A stretch of 64,000 nt of DNA from Marinospirillum alkaliphilum DSM 21637 (GCF_900119735.1 NZ_FPJW01000001.1:62001-126000), one strand, 5' to 3'. Positions 45,096 to 54,400 are shown, counted from the stretch's first letter. Program-made: numbers and translations. The notes: a model not told the origin generated them from the sequence alone.

Positions 45096-45143
45096 AGTGG
45101 GTGGCGGTCACACTTGCCAGTTTGTCGCCACTCACTGCTTTTT
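45096..45143 (+). terminator. Possible attenuator between prpC and acnD
   Basis: Arms AGTGGGTGGCG (45096-45106) and CGCCACTCACT (45126-45136) pair with one G-U, with a 19-base loop, followed by GC and five T (45139-45143). It could lower acnD-prpF expression relative to prpBC. It is imperfect, so I hold it lightly. Confidence 0.45.
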
Positions 45144-45194
45144 CAGCTTTAGATGCTGTTGTTGCTGATCCCCTTTGCCTGATGATGAGCTGCC

Positions 45195-47795
45195 ATGAAT
45201 ACAGAATTCCGCAAACCCCTTCCCGGTACCAGCCTTGACTACTTCGACACCCGTGCGGCGGTTGAAGCCATCCAGCCCGGTGCTTATGAAACCCTGCCTT
45301 ACACCTCCCGTGTACTGGCCGAACAGCTGGTGCGCCGCTGTGAACCCGAAGACCTGACCGATGCGCTGAAACAGCTGATCGAGCGCAAGCAGGAGCTGGA
45401 CTTCCCCTGGTATCCCGCCCGCGTGGTGTGCCACGACATTCTGGGTCAGACCGCTCTGGTGGATCTGGCCGGTCTGCGTGATGCCATCGCTGAAAAAGGC
45501 GGTGATCCATCCAAGGTCAACCCGGTGGTACCCACCCAGCTGATTGTTGACCACTCGCTGGCTGTGGAAGCGCCCGGTTTTGATCCGGATGCCTTTGAAA
45601 AGAACCGTGCCATTGAAGACCGTCGTAACGAAGACCGTTTCCACTTCATCGAGTGGACCAAAACCGCATTCAAAAACGTCGACGTGATTCCTGCCGGTAA
45701 CGGCATCATGCACCAGATCAACCTGGAGAAGATGTCTCCGGTGATTCAGGCGCGTGATGGTGTGGCTTTCCCCGATACCTGTGTCGGTACGGACTCCCAC
45801 ACCCCGCACGTGGATGCACTGGGTGTGATTGCCATCGGTGTCGGTGGTCTGGAAGCCGAAACCGTGATGCTGGGTCTGCCTTCCATGATGCGCCTGCCGG
45901 ACATCGTTGGTGTGGAGCTGGTGGGCAAGCGTCAGCCCGGCATCACTGCCACGGATATCGTCCTGGCCCTGACCGAATTCCTGCGCAAGGAGCGAGTCGT
46001 CGGTGCTTATCTGGAGTTCTTCGGTGAAGGCGCTTCCAGCCTGTCCATCGGTGACCGCGCCACCATCGCCAACATGACACCGGAATACGGTGCAACAGCA
46101 GGCATGTTCTACATTGATGAACAGACCATTGACTACCTGAAGCTGACCGGTCGTGAGCCGGAACAGGTGGCACTGGTGGAAAACTACGCCAAAACCACAG
46201 GCCTGTGGGCCGACAGCCTGAGCAAGGCCCAGTACCCACGCGTATTGAAGTTTGACCTGTCCAGCGTGGTTCGCACCATGGCCGGTCCTTCCAACCCGCA
46301 TGCCCGTGTCTCCACCAGTGACCTGGCGGCCAAAGGCATTGCCGGTAACCTGGACGCAGCACGCAAGCAGGAAGAACAGGGCCTGATGCCCGATGGCGCA
46401 GTGATCATTGCGGCCATCACCTCCTGTACCAACACCTCCAACCCGCGCAACGTGGTAGCGGCCGGTCTGCTGGCGAAAAAAGCCAACGAACTGGGTCTGG
46501 TCCGCAAGCCCTGGGTTAAATCTTCCTTTGCGCCTGGCTCCAAAGTCGCCCGCCTGTACCTGGAAGAAGCCGGTCTGCTGCCTGAACTGGAAAAACTCGG
46601 TTTTGGTATCGTGGCTTATGCCTGCACCACCTGCAACGGCATGTCCGGTGCACTGGACCCGAAAATCCAGCAGGAAATCATCGACCGTGACCTGTACGCC
46701 ACGGCGGTGCTGTCCGGTAACCGTAACTTTGATGGCCGCATTCACCCCTACGCCAAGCAGGCCTTCCTGGCATCACCGCCGCTGGTGGTGGCCTACGCCA
46801 TTGCTGGTACCATCCGTTTTGATATCGAAAAAGATGTGCTGGGCATCGACAAGAATGGCAAGCCAGTGACACTGAAGGACATCTGGCCATCGGATGAAGA
46901 AATTGATGCACTGGTAAAAACCAGCGTGAAGCCTGAGCAGTTCAAGCAGATCTACATCCCGATGTTTGATCTGGACAAGGGTGAAGCTGCCAAGAGCCCG
47001 CTGTATGACTGGCGTCCGATGTCCACCTACATCCGTCGTCCGCCTTACTGGGAAGGTGCTCTGGCCGGTGAGCGCACCATGAAAGGCATGCGTCCGCTGG
47101 CCATCCTGCCGGACAACATCACCACCGACCACCTGTCACCGTCCAACGCCATCATGATGGACTCTGCCGCCGGTGAATACCTGCACAAGATGGGCGTGCC
47201 GGAAGAAGACTTCAACTCTTACGCCACTCACCGTGGTGATCACCTGACTGCTCAGCGTGCCACCTTCGCCAACCCGAAGCTGATCAACGAAATGGCCGTA
47301 GTGGATGGCAAGGTAAAACAGGGTTCACTGGCTCGGGTGGAACCGGAAGGCAAGGTCATGCGCATGTGGGAAGCGATTGAAACCTACATGGAACGCAAAC
47401 AACCGCTGATTATTGTGGCCGGTGCGGATTATGGTCAGGGCTCTTCCCGTGACTGGGCAGCCAAGGGTGTACGTCTGGCGGGTGTGGAAGTGATTGCTGC
47501 CGAAGGTTTTGAGCGCATTCACCGCACCAACCTGATCGGTATGGGTGTGCTGCCGCTGCAGTTTGAAGCTGGCACCACCCGCAAGACTCTGGGTCTGGAC
47601 GGTACTGAAACCTACGACGTTGAAGGCGAGCTGGCACCCCGTGGCACCATGACCCTGGTCATCAATCGCAAGAATGGTGAACAGGTCAAAGTCCCCATGC
47701 TCTGCCGTCTGGATACCGCTGCTGAAGTCCGCGTTTACAAAGCCGGTGGTGTATTACAACGCTTCGCCCAGGATTTCCTGGAAGGTAGTGTTTAA
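45195..47795 (+). CDS. acnD: 2-methylcitrate dehydratase, Fe/S-dependent
   Basis: An 866-residue aconitase-family enzyme that dehydrates 2-methylcitrate to a 2-methylaconitate isomer, replacing the cofactor-free PrpD of enterics. The 4Fe-4S ligands are Cys411 (TSCTNTSNPRN), Cys477 and Cys480 (ACTTCNGMSG), with the 66/3 spacing seen in AcnA. VCHDILGQTALVD, DTCVGTDSHTPHVDALG and YGQGSSRDWAAKG are also conserved. The operon position with prpF and the N-terminal LPGTSLDYFDTRAAVEAI mark AcnD rather than AcnA. The ribosome site is weak. prpF follows after 228 bases. Confidence 0.96.
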   Translation: MNTEFRKPLPGTSLDYFDTRAAVEAIQPGAYETLPYTSRVLAEQLVRRCEPEDLTDALKQLIERKQELDFPWYPARVVCHDILGQTALVDLAGLRDAIAEKGGDPSKVNPVVPTQLIVDHSLAVEAPGFDPDAFEKNRAIEDRRNEDRFHFIEWTKTAFKNVDVIPAGNGIMHQINLEKMSPVIQARDGVAFPDTCVGTDSHTPHVDALGVIAIGVGGLEAETVMLGLPSMMRLPDIVGVELVGKRQPGITATDIVLALTEFLRKERVVGAYLEFFGEGASSLSIGDRATIANMTPEYGATAGMFYIDEQTIDYLKLTGREPEQVALVENYAKTTGLWADSLSKAQYPRVLKFDLSSVVRTMAGPSNPHARVSTSDLAAKGIAGNLDAARKQEEQGLMPDGAVIIAAITSCTNTSNPRNVVAAGLLAKKANELGLVRKPWVKSSFAPGSKVARLYLEEAGLLPELEKLGFGIVAYACTTCNGMSGALDPKIQQEIIDRDLYATAVLSGNRNFDGRIHPYAKQAFLASPPLVVAYAIAGTIRFDIEKDVLGIDKNGKPVTLKDIWPSDEEIDALVKTSVKPEQFKQIYIPMFDLDKGEAAKSPLYDWRPMSTYIRRPPYWEGALAGERTMKGMRPLAILPDNITTDHLSPSNAIMMDSAAGEYLHKMGVPEEDFNSYATHRGDHLTAQRATFANPKLINEMAVVDGKVKQGSLARVEPEGKVMRMWEAIETYMERKQPLIIVAGADYGQGSSRDWAAKGVRLAGVEVIAAEGFERIHRTNLIGMGVLPLQFEAGTTRKTLGLDGTETYDVEGELAPRGTMTLVINRKNGEQVKVPMLCRLDTAAEVRVYKAGGVLQRFAQDFLEGSV

Positions 47796-47825
47796 ATCAC
47801 CCTGCTCTGATTTTTGAGCTGGGTA

Positions 47826-47990
47826 CGGGGCATGTCTGTTCGGACACGCCGTGAACCCTTCCCTGGGGGCTCGCTGTTGCATCTGACTGCCATGGATGGC
47901 AGAAATGTCGCAAACGCAGGAGCAGTATTGCGACCATGGCAACAGGCGGTCCGCCCAGAAACGTCCCCGCACCCATCCCGCGCTGGTTTT
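47826..47990. repeat. Probable dispersed palindromic repeat between acnD and prpF
   Basis: A non-coding block made of several nested dyads: GGCATGTC with GACACGCC near 47829-47850, CTGCCAT/ATGGCAG at 47887-47902, and GGCGGTCCGCC near 47945. The GTGAACCC...CCCTGGGGGCTCG phrase beside a GGACACGCC arm is like the extragenic palindromic elements found in many gammaproteobacteria. The prpF frame is open through it, but the ribosome site lies beyond it. Only one copy is in this window. Confidence 0.5.
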
Positions 47991-48023
47991 CTGGCGCGGT
48001 TACTTTTTTTAAGGAGCCTAATG

Positions 48024-49202
48024 ATGTCCAGTGTTCCCCAGATTAAAATCCCCGCCACCTATATGCGTGGCGGTACTTCCAAGGGTGTGTTTTTCAGCCT
48101 GACCGACCTGCCCGAAGTGGCGCAGGTGCCGGGCGAAGCGCGTGACAAGATTCTGCAGCGGGTGATCGGCAGTCCTGATCCTTATGGTCAGCAGATTGAC
48201 GGCATGGGTGGTGCCACCTCCAGCACTTCCAAAACCGTGATTCTGGCCAAAAGTGAACAGCCGGATCACGACGTGGATTACCTGTTTGGTCAGGTCGCCA
48301 TCAATAAAGCCTTTGTCGACTGGTCCGGTAACTGCGGTAACCTCACCGGTGCCGTGGGTGCCTTTGCCATCAGCAAGGGGTTGGTGGATGCTTCACGCAT
48401 TCCGGAAAACGGCATCTGCACCGTGCGTATCTGGCAGAAGAACATCGGTAAAACCATCATTGCCCATGTGCCCATCACCAATGGCGAAGTTCAGGAGACG
48501 GGTGACTTTGAGTTGGATGGCGTGACCTTCCCGGCCGCCGAGGTGGTGATCGAGTTCATGGACCCCGCCGATGGTGAAGGCTCGATGTTCCCCACCGGCA
48601 ATGTAGTGGATGAGCTGGAAGTGCCTGGCATCGGTACCTTCAAAGCCACCATGATCAACTCCGGTATTCCGACCATTTTTGTCAATGCCGCTGATATCGG
48701 TTACACCGGTACCGAGCTGCAGAAGGACATCAACTCGGATGCCGAGGCGCTGGCAAAATTTGAAACCATGCGTGCTTACGGCGCGGTGAAGATGGGTCTG
48801 ATCAAGGATATCTCCGAAGCCGCTGCCCGTCAGCACACCCCCAAGATCGCCTTTGTTGCCCCGGCCACAGACTATGTCACCTCCAGTGGTAAAAACCTGC
48901 AAGCCGGTGACATTGACCTTTGTGTTCGTGCGCTCTCCATGGGCAAGCTGCATCACGCCATGATGGGAACGGCTTCTGTGGCGATTGCCACGGCCGCCGC
49001 TGTGCCCGGCACACTGGTGAACCTGGCTGCCGGTGGCGGAGAGCGGGATGCCGTGACCTTCGGTCATCCTTCCGGCACCCTGCGCGTCGGTGCCGCGGCT
49101 GCATTGGTGGACGGTGAATGGACCGCCACCAAAGCGGTGATGAGCCGCAGTGCGCGGGTACTGATGGAAGGCTGGGTGCGCATTCCCGGTGATAGTTTCT
49201 AA
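48024..49202 (+). CDS. prpF: 2-methylaconitate isomerase, AcnD partner
   Basis: A 392-residue protein of the PrpF family (diaminopimelate-epimerase fold) that isomerises trans- to cis-2-methylaconitate so that AcnB can rehydrate it; it is required with AcnD. The N-terminus PQIKIPATYMRGGTSKGVFF and segments IDGMGGATSSTSKTVI, WSGNCGNLTGAVGAFAIS and INSGIPTIFV are typical, with Cys in NCGN. AAGGAG precedes two adjacent ATGs at 48021 and 48024; the second has the better spacing. A longer frame to 47814 reads through the repeat and is rejected. A strong terminator follows. Confidence 0.95.
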   Translation: MSSVPQIKIPATYMRGGTSKGVFFSLTDLPEVAQVPGEARDKILQRVIGSPDPYGQQIDGMGGATSSTSKTVILAKSEQPDHDVDYLFGQVAINKAFVDWSGNCGNLTGAVGAFAISKGLVDASRIPENGICTVRIWQKNIGKTIIAHVPITNGEVQETGDFELDGVTFPAAEVVIEFMDPADGEGSMFPTGNVVDELEVPGIGTFKATMINSGIPTIFVNAADIGYTGTELQKDINSDAEALAKFETMRAYGAVKMGLIKDISEAAARQHTPKIAFVAPATDYVTSSGKNLQAGDIDLCVRALSMGKLHHAMMGTASVAIATAAAVPGTLVNLAAGGGERDAVTFGHPSGTLRVGAAAALVDGEWTATKAVMSRSARVLMEGWVRIPGDSF

Positions 49203-49244
49203 GCCTTGTTTTGTTGATATGCCCAGTTGAAAGCTGGCAATGAA

Positions 49245-49279
49245 AACCGCCTGACACTGAAGTGTCAGGCGGTTTTTTT
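49245..49279 (+). terminator. Intrinsic terminator of the prp operon
   Basis: A GC-rich stem with arms AACCGCCTGACACT (49245-49258) and AGTGTCAGGCGGTT (49261-49274) runs into a tract of seven T. It lies 43 bases after the prpF stop. Confidence 0.95.
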
Positions 49280-49385
49280 ATGGCTGTTTCCACTTCGCCC
49301 GGTAAGTCACTCGCTGAGTGTGCGGTGAACGGCAGGCCTGGCTGCTATAGTGATTCCATCAGGTCAACCAGTTGTGGAGCATGCC

Positions 49386-50315
49386 ATGAGCAATAGTCTG
49401 AACCCGGTGCAACAAGACGGTGAACATATCAGTAAACCCTGCCCGGCCGTTGCACTGATCCTGCAGCCTCGAGTGGCTGACCTGGGTGGTTTTTCCGTGC
49501 GGCGGCTGTTACCCAGAGCCCAGCGCAAAATGGTGGGGCCGTGGATCTTTTTTGATGAAATGGGGCCGGCAGATTTTGCTGCCGGTCAGGGCATCAATGT
49601 GCGACCTCATCCTCACATCGGTATTGCCACGGTGACCTACCTGTTTGAAGGTGAGGTGCTGCATCGGGATTCAGTCGGCAGCTTGCAAACCATTCAGCCG
49701 GGCGATATCAACCTGATGGTGGCCGGGAAGGGCATCACACATTCCGAGCGGGAGCGACCGGAAACCACTCAGCAACCACATCACCTGCATGGCTTGCAGC
49801 TGTGGCTGGCATTGCCGGAGCAGGATGAAGAAACCGAACCGGCCTTTTTCCATTACCCAGCGGCAACCCTTCCTGCCCTGGATGTGCAGGGTGTGGCGGT
49901 TCGCGTCATGATTGGCAGTGCTTATGGTGTGACCTCTCCAGTGCAGACCTTTGCCACTACGCTTTATGTGGAGGCAGCTTTAAAAAAGGGTCAGCAACTG
50001 GTGTTGCCACAAGCCCGTGAACGGGCCGTTTATGTGGTTCAGGGTCGGGTGAAGGTGGATGACAATGAACTGACAGCTCATTCACTGGCGGTTTGTTCCG
50101 AACAACCGGATATCACACTGGAGGCGCTGGAGGCCAGTCGCATTGCCCTGATTGGTGGTGATCCGGTAGGACATCGATTTATTGAGTGGAATTTTGTTTC
50201 ATCACGCAAGGAGCGGATTGAACAGGCCAAGGCAGACTGGCAAGACGGGCGTTTCCCGCTGGTGGCAGGTGATGAGCTGGAGTTTATTCCTCTGCCCGCA
50301 GCCCCATCATCCTGA
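49386..50315 (+). CDS. Pirin family protein
   Basis: A 309-residue bicupin of the pirin family. The ATG at 49386 has GTGGAG 6 bases upstream. The N-terminal cupin carries the metal-binding residues in VRPHPHIGIATVTYLFEGEV and GKGITHSERE, with the DFAAGQGINV lead-in; the C-terminal cupin (about 190-265) is less conserved. Some pirins act as quercetin dioxygenases or as redox regulators; the substrate here cannot be read. It is convergent with the split-barrel gene, 18 bases apart. Confidence 0.9.
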   Translation: MSNSLNPVQQDGEHISKPCPAVALILQPRVADLGGFSVRRLLPRAQRKMVGPWIFFDEMGPADFAAGQGINVRPHPHIGIATVTYLFEGEVLHRDSVGSLQTIQPGDINLMVAGKGITHSERERPETTQQPHHLHGLQLWLALPEQDEETEPAFFHYPAATLPALDVQGVAVRVMIGSAYGVTSPVQTFATTLYVEAALKKGQQLVLPQARERAVYVVQGRVKVDDNELTAHSLAVCSEQPDITLEALEASRIALIGGDPVGHRFIEWNFVSSRKERIEQAKADWQDGRFPLVAGDELEFIPLPAAPSS

Positions 50316-50333
50316 TCTGGATACCGGTTGATT

Positions 50334-51176
50334 TCAGCCCTTGCGCGCCGGGCAGAAGCTGGTTTGGCATTGCAGGTGATAGAGGCGTACGTTGGGGTCA
50401 TCAAAAAAGGCCACTTCCCAGGGGTTCTTTTCGATGAAGGCATTTTTCACCGGTTCATAAATCGGGTGATCCACCGGTACTTCATGCGCTATGGCATCAA
50501 TCAGGGTGTAGTTCCACTGAATCGCCTTGTCGAAGGTGAAGTTGGCGCGTTCATCAATGGCAAAACAGCAGGAAGGATTACGCTGCAACTGCTGAACCTT
50601 GAAGGTTGAGGGAAAGGAAATGATGAAAATGTCATCATCCCGGGTGGATAAAAACGCCATCACCGTGGTGTGGGGTTGCTCTGCAGTGCGGGTCACCAGC
50701 ACACCGATCTTGTTGTCGCGCTGATCCGGGTCCAGTTGTGGCAGTGCGGTCAGCGGGGTGATCGGCAGTGGCTGCAGCGGGCGTTCATCTGCCGGGAAGG
50801 CATAACCGGGTGCACGGTGAGCCAGCACTTCACTGATACCATGCACCAGACTGAAATCACGACACTCCACCAGCAGCCGGTTGTCACTCAGCCGCTGCAA
50901 CAGCTGTCCCTTGTAGGAAGTACGGTAAACCCGCAGCTCAGCATCATAACTGTCCACACCGGTGCGGTTATCCAGATGCAGGGTCAGCAGGTCTCCTGCC
51001 CGAAAATCATGGCCTTCCGGCAGCCATAACCTCAGTCGGAAATCCTCATCAAACCACACCTGCCCGATGTGCAGTTGAATCGGAGCAGTGGTTGGGTCTG
51101 CCGCATCGTCCCCGGCATAACTGGCAACCACGGTGATCACCGGGTCATGGATGGCATCGGACAGGGATAACAGCAT
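50334..51176 (-). CDS. Flavin/PNPOx-type split-barrel protein, unassigned
   Basis: About 280 residues from the ATG at 51176 (GGAG 6 bases before it). The C-terminal third has a pattern like pyridoxamine-phosphate-oxidase or heme-utilisation split barrels (VMAFLSTRDDDIFIISFPST, VQQLQRNPSCCFAIDERANF). The N-terminal half is beta-rich and may be a PilZ-like or second barrel domain (HIGQVWFDEDFRLRLWLPEG). No signal peptide or membrane segment. I cannot name a substrate. Confidence 0.65.
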   Translation of the reverse strand: MLLSLSDAIHDPVITVVASYAGDDAADPTTAPIQLHIGQVWFDEDFRLRLWLPEGHDFRAGDLLTLHLDNRTGVDSYDAELRVYRTSYKGQLLQRLSDNRLLVECRDFSLVHGISEVLAHRAPGYAFPADERPLQPLPITPLTALPQLDPDQRDNKIGVLVTRTAEQPHTTVMAFLSTRDDDIFIISFPSTFKVQQLQRNPSCCFAIDERANFTFDKAIQWNYTLIDAIAHEVPVDHPIYEPVKNAFIEKNPWEVAFFDDPNVRLYHLQCQTSFCPARKG

Positions 51177-51247
51177 GGCAGGCTCCGGAATCAGCATAGG
51201 TAGAGTGTGACTTACATTCTAGCGGCTTTTTTATAACGGGTGGCAAG

Positions 51248-51401
51248 GCTTAAACCAAACCCAGCCCACCCGACAACCAGCGGCGGCGCTCCACAAACTC
51301 GTGCCGGAAAACGCCAGATGGGCCACCGGGCCACCAAAAGAGGTTAACCCCAGGCGCAGGAAAATCAGCAGGGTCGATAGAAAGGAAGCAGATTGATTCA
51401 T
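51248..51401 (-). pseudogene. Remnant of a chromate transporter (chrA) N-terminus
   Basis: From an ATG at 51401 the frame reads MNQSASFLSTLLIFLRLG and then LTSFGGPVAHLAF, the conserved N-terminal signature of ChrA/CHR transporters. After AHLA the homology moves to the next frame (FRHEFVERRRWLSGGLGLV) and meets a stop at about 51250, so a one-base frameshift and loss of everything downstream leave about 50 codons. CHR proteins are about 200 or 400 residues. The rest of the gene is not in the flanking sequence. Confidence 0.75.
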
Positions 51402-51562
51402 CAGTTTTCCGCCAAAATGAATCATTCTACAGGCTGTTCATGACGGATTGATGCAAAATAAGGGAAACAGATCATCAAGTGAATGAATTGGGATGGCGTG
51501 TAAGAAATTCCTGATGGCAGCGACAGACCAGTATTCAAGCCGCTTATCCGAGGAAACAGACT

Positions 51563-53710
51563 GTGCTGAAAAAACTGGTTTTTTTGTCCTTTCTTGTACT
51601 GCTGGTGCTATTGATCTGGCAACTGGGCTGGCTGGACGCACTGACTTTCGAGAATCTGAAGCGTCAACAGGCCGAGTTGCTGGCCTGGCGTGATGCACAG
51701 CCCTTGCTGGTCAGTGGCTTCTACTTGTTGGTGTATGTGGGAATCACGGCCTTGTCACTGCCGGGTGCAGCGCTGATGACCCTGGCCGGTGGTGCAATTT
51801 TTGGGCTGGGCTGGGGGTTGTTGCTGGTTTCTTTTGCTTCAACGCTGGGCGCCACACTGGCGATGCTGGTATCCCGTTTTCTGCTGCGAGACTGGGTCAA
51901 GACTCGCTTCAGCAAAACCATGCAAAAACTGGATGCCGGTATTGAACGCGAAGGGGCTTTTTATCTGTTTGCCCTGCGTCTGGTGCCTGCTTTTCCCTTT
52001 TTTGTCATCAATCTGGTCATGGGATTGACCCGTATGAAGGTGTGGACCTTCTGGTGGGTCAGTCAGCTGGGTATGTTGCTGGGCACTGCTGTTTATGTGA
52101 ACGCCGGAACCCAGCTGGCACAACTCCAGTCGCCTGCCGATATCCTGTCGATTCAGTTGCTGGGTGCTTTTGCCCTGCTGGGGGTGTTTCCATTGCTGGC
52201 CCGCAAGGGGCTGAGTGTGTTCAAAAGTCGTCAGGCACTGGGTCGCTGGAAAAAACCTCAACACTTTGATGCCAACCTGCTGGTGATTGGTGCGGGCAGT
52301 GGTGGACTGGTGTCGGCTTACATTGCTGCTGCAGTGAAAGCCAGGGTGATTCTGGTGGAAAAACACCAGATGGGCGGTGACTGCCTGAACACCGGTTGTG
52401 TGCCTTCCAAAGCCTTGATTCGCTCGGCAAGGCTTGCCCATGAGATGCGCCATGCCGATCATTTTGGCCTTGAAAAACAGCCGCCTGAAGTTGATTTTGC
52501 CGCAGTGATGGATCGTATTCACTCGGTGATCAAGGCGATAGAACCCCATGATTCTGTTGAGCGTTTCACCGGATTGGGGGTGGATGTGCGTCAGGGTACA
52601 GCACGCTTGCTGTCACCCTGGGAAGTGGAAATCACCTTGAACACAGGTGAAATCCAGCGGGTCACGGCACGCAGCATTGTACTGGCCACCGGTGCTGAAC
52701 CGCTGGTGCCGGATCTGCCCGGTCTGGAGCAGGTGGATTATCTGACATCCGACAACCTCTGGCAGTTGCGGGAACGCCCTGAACGCTTACTGGTACTGGG
52801 TGGTGGGCCCATTGGCTGTGAGTTGGCGCAGGCCTTTCAGCGGCTGGGTTCACAGGTGACTCAGGTGGAGCGGGGGGCACGCATTCTGCCGCGTGAAGAT
52901 CAGGATGCCAGCCAGCTGGTGATGCAGTACTTTCGTGATGAAGGGGTGGATCTGCGACTGGAACATCAGGCCTTGCGGATTGAAGTGGACGGCAAGCAAC
53001 GCTGGCTGGTGGCGAGTGACAAGGCCGGTGAAGAAGTACAGCTACCCTTCGACCGCCTGCTGGTGGCGGTGGGTCGCAAACCGCGCCTGACAGGTTATGG
53101 TCTTGAAGAACTGGGATTGTTGCCGGATTCCGGTAAAACCCTGGATACCAACACCTACCTGCAAACCCTCTACCCTAATATTTATGCCTGTGGTGATCTG
53201 GTGGGCCCTTACCAGTTCACTCATGCAGCCTCCCATCAGGCCTGGCACGCCTCCGTGAATGCCCTGTTTGGTCAGTTCAAACGTTTTGCCGTGGATTATT
53301 CTTTTTTACCCTGGGCCACCTTCACCGACCCGGAAGTGGCGCGTGTGGGACTGAATGAGCAGGATGCCAGAGAACAAGGCATTCAATATGAAGCGACCAC
53401 CTATGGCATTGATGATCTGGATCGAGCGCTGGCGGATGGGCAGGCTTACGGTTTTGTGAAAGTGCTGACAGTACCGGGCAAGGACAAGATCCTCGGTGTG
53501 ACTCTGGTCGGGCCTCATGCCGGAGATCTGATCGCGGAATTTGTACTGGCGATGAAGCATGGCCTTGGCATGAACCAGCTGCTGGGCACCATTCACATCT
53601 ACCCCACCATGACAGAAGCCAACAAATTTGCTGCCGGTCACTGGAAAAAAGCCCATGCACCGGAAGGCGTGCTGCGCTGGTTGAAAAAATACCATCAATG
53701 GCGGTTATAG
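51563..53710 (+). CDS. VTT-domain (TVP38/TMEM64)/pyridine nucleotide-disulfide oxidoreductase fusion
   Basis: A 715-residue fusion. The first about 230 residues are a membrane TVP38/TMEM64 (VTT, DedA-like) domain with TALSLPGAALMTLAGGAIFG and RLVPAFPFFVINLVMG. After a linker comes a mercuric-reductase-like flavoprotein: FAD fold VIGAGSGGLVSAYIAA, redox Cys274 and Cys279 in GGDCLNTGCVPSK, NAD fold VLGGGPIGCELAQA and FAD motif YACGDLVG. The C-terminus reads HIYPTMTEANKFAAG instead of the dihydrolipoamide-dehydrogenase HPT. It has no second Cys pair of MerA. The GTG start has GAGGA upstream. It heads the arsenosugar-type operon, 12 bases before the first glycosyltransferase. Confidence 0.85.
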   Translation: MLKKLVFLSFLVLLVLLIWQLGWLDALTFENLKRQQAELLAWRDAQPLLVSGFYLLVYVGITALSLPGAALMTLAGGAIFGLGWGLLLVSFASTLGATLAMLVSRFLLRDWVKTRFSKTMQKLDAGIEREGAFYLFALRLVPAFPFFVINLVMGLTRMKVWTFWWVSQLGMLLGTAVYVNAGTQLAQLQSPADILSIQLLGAFALLGVFPLLARKGLSVFKSRQALGRWKKPQHFDANLLVIGAGSGGLVSAYIAAAVKARVILVEKHQMGGDCLNTGCVPSKALIRSARLAHEMRHADHFGLEKQPPEVDFAAVMDRIHSVIKAIEPHDSVERFTGLGVDVRQGTARLLSPWEVEITLNTGEIQRVTARSIVLATGAEPLVPDLPGLEQVDYLTSDNLWQLRERPERLLVLGGGPIGCELAQAFQRLGSQVTQVERGARILPREDQDASQLVMQYFRDEGVDLRLEHQALRIEVDGKQRWLVASDKAGEEVQLPFDRLLVAVGRKPRLTGYGLEELGLLPDSGKTLDTNTYLQTLYPNIYACGDLVGPYQFTHAASHQAWHASVNALFGQFKRFAVDYSFLPWATFTDPEVARVGLNEQDAREQGIQYEATTYGIDDLDRALADGQAYGFVKVLTVPGKDKILGVTLVGPHAGDLIAEFVLAMKHGLGMNQLLGTIHIYPTMTEANKFAAGHWKKAHAPEGVLRWLKKYHQWRL

Positions 53711-53722
53711 GAGGAGAACGGT

Positions 53723-54400
53723 TTGAGCAAGGCCAGTGTGGTTATACCGGTGTTGAATGAGGCTGATCAGTTGACTGAACTGCTGAAAGCACTTCAACCC
53801 TTACGGGGTCAGGGAGTGGAGCTGGTGCTGGTGGATGGTGGCAGCAGTGATGCCAGTTGCAGTCTGGCAACAGGGTTGGTGGATCAGTTACTCGAATCAC
53901 CGGCCGGACGTGCCATACAGATGAATCGAGGTGCGGCGGCAGCTCGTGGTGAGTGGTTGTTTTTCCTGCATGCGGATACCCGCCTGACAGCGGCTTCACA
54001 GCAGGCTTTGCTGGCATTGACTGAACGGGACAAGGCTTGCTGGGGGCGGTTTGATGTGTGCATTCAAGGTAAACACCCCCTGTTGTGGCTGGTGGCACGA
54101 ATGATGAATCTGCGCTCCTGCCTGACCGGTATAGCCACCGGGGATCAACTGATGTTTGTGCATCGCTGCCTGTTTGATGCGGTGCAAGGTTTTGTGGAAC
54201 AACCCCTGATGGAAGACATCGAACTGTCCAGACGCCTGAAAAAGATTTGCCGACCGCTTTGTCTGTCTCAACGAGTGATTACCTCGGGGCGACGCTGGGA
54301 TCAACGCGGCTTCTGGTCCACTGTGGTTTTGATGTGGCGTTTGCGCTGGTGTTACTGGCGAGGTGTTGCGGCAGAGCAGCTGGCGCGGGAGTATCAATAA
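53723..54400 (+). CDS. TIGR04283-type glycosyltransferase (arsenosugar cluster)
   Basis: A 225-residue family 2 glycosyltransferase. Conserved parts: ASVVIPVLNEADQL, VDGGSSDAS, the FLHADTRL metal-binding region and the MEDIELSRRLK acceptor region. Together with the next genes it matches the TIGR04283 component that regularly accompanies ArsS. The TTG start has an AGGAGGA site 8 bases upstream. The stop overlaps the next start by one base (TAATG). The C-terminus has a Trp/Arg-rich helix that may touch the membrane. Confidence 0.88.
   Translation: MSKASVVIPVLNEADQLTELLKALQPLRGQGVELVLVDGGSSDASCSLATGLVDQLLESPAGRAIQMNRGAAAARGEWLFFLHADTRLTAASQQALLALTERDKACWGRFDVCIQGKHPLLWLVARMMNLRSCLTGIATGDQLMFVHRCLFDAVQGFVEQPLMEDIELSRRLKKICRPLCLSQRVITSGRRWDQRGFWSTVVLMWRLRWCYWRGVAAEQLAREYQ

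Noticed and set aside
45132-46745. 537-codon open frame antisense to acnD
   Set aside because: It is the mirror of a highly conserved enzyme gene with strong codon bias; the predicted protein is low-complexity His/Gly/Gln without any recognisable motif.
47814-48020. N-terminal extension of prpF
   Set aside because: It translates the palindromic repeat; the family N-terminus and AAGGAG site lie at 48011-48024.
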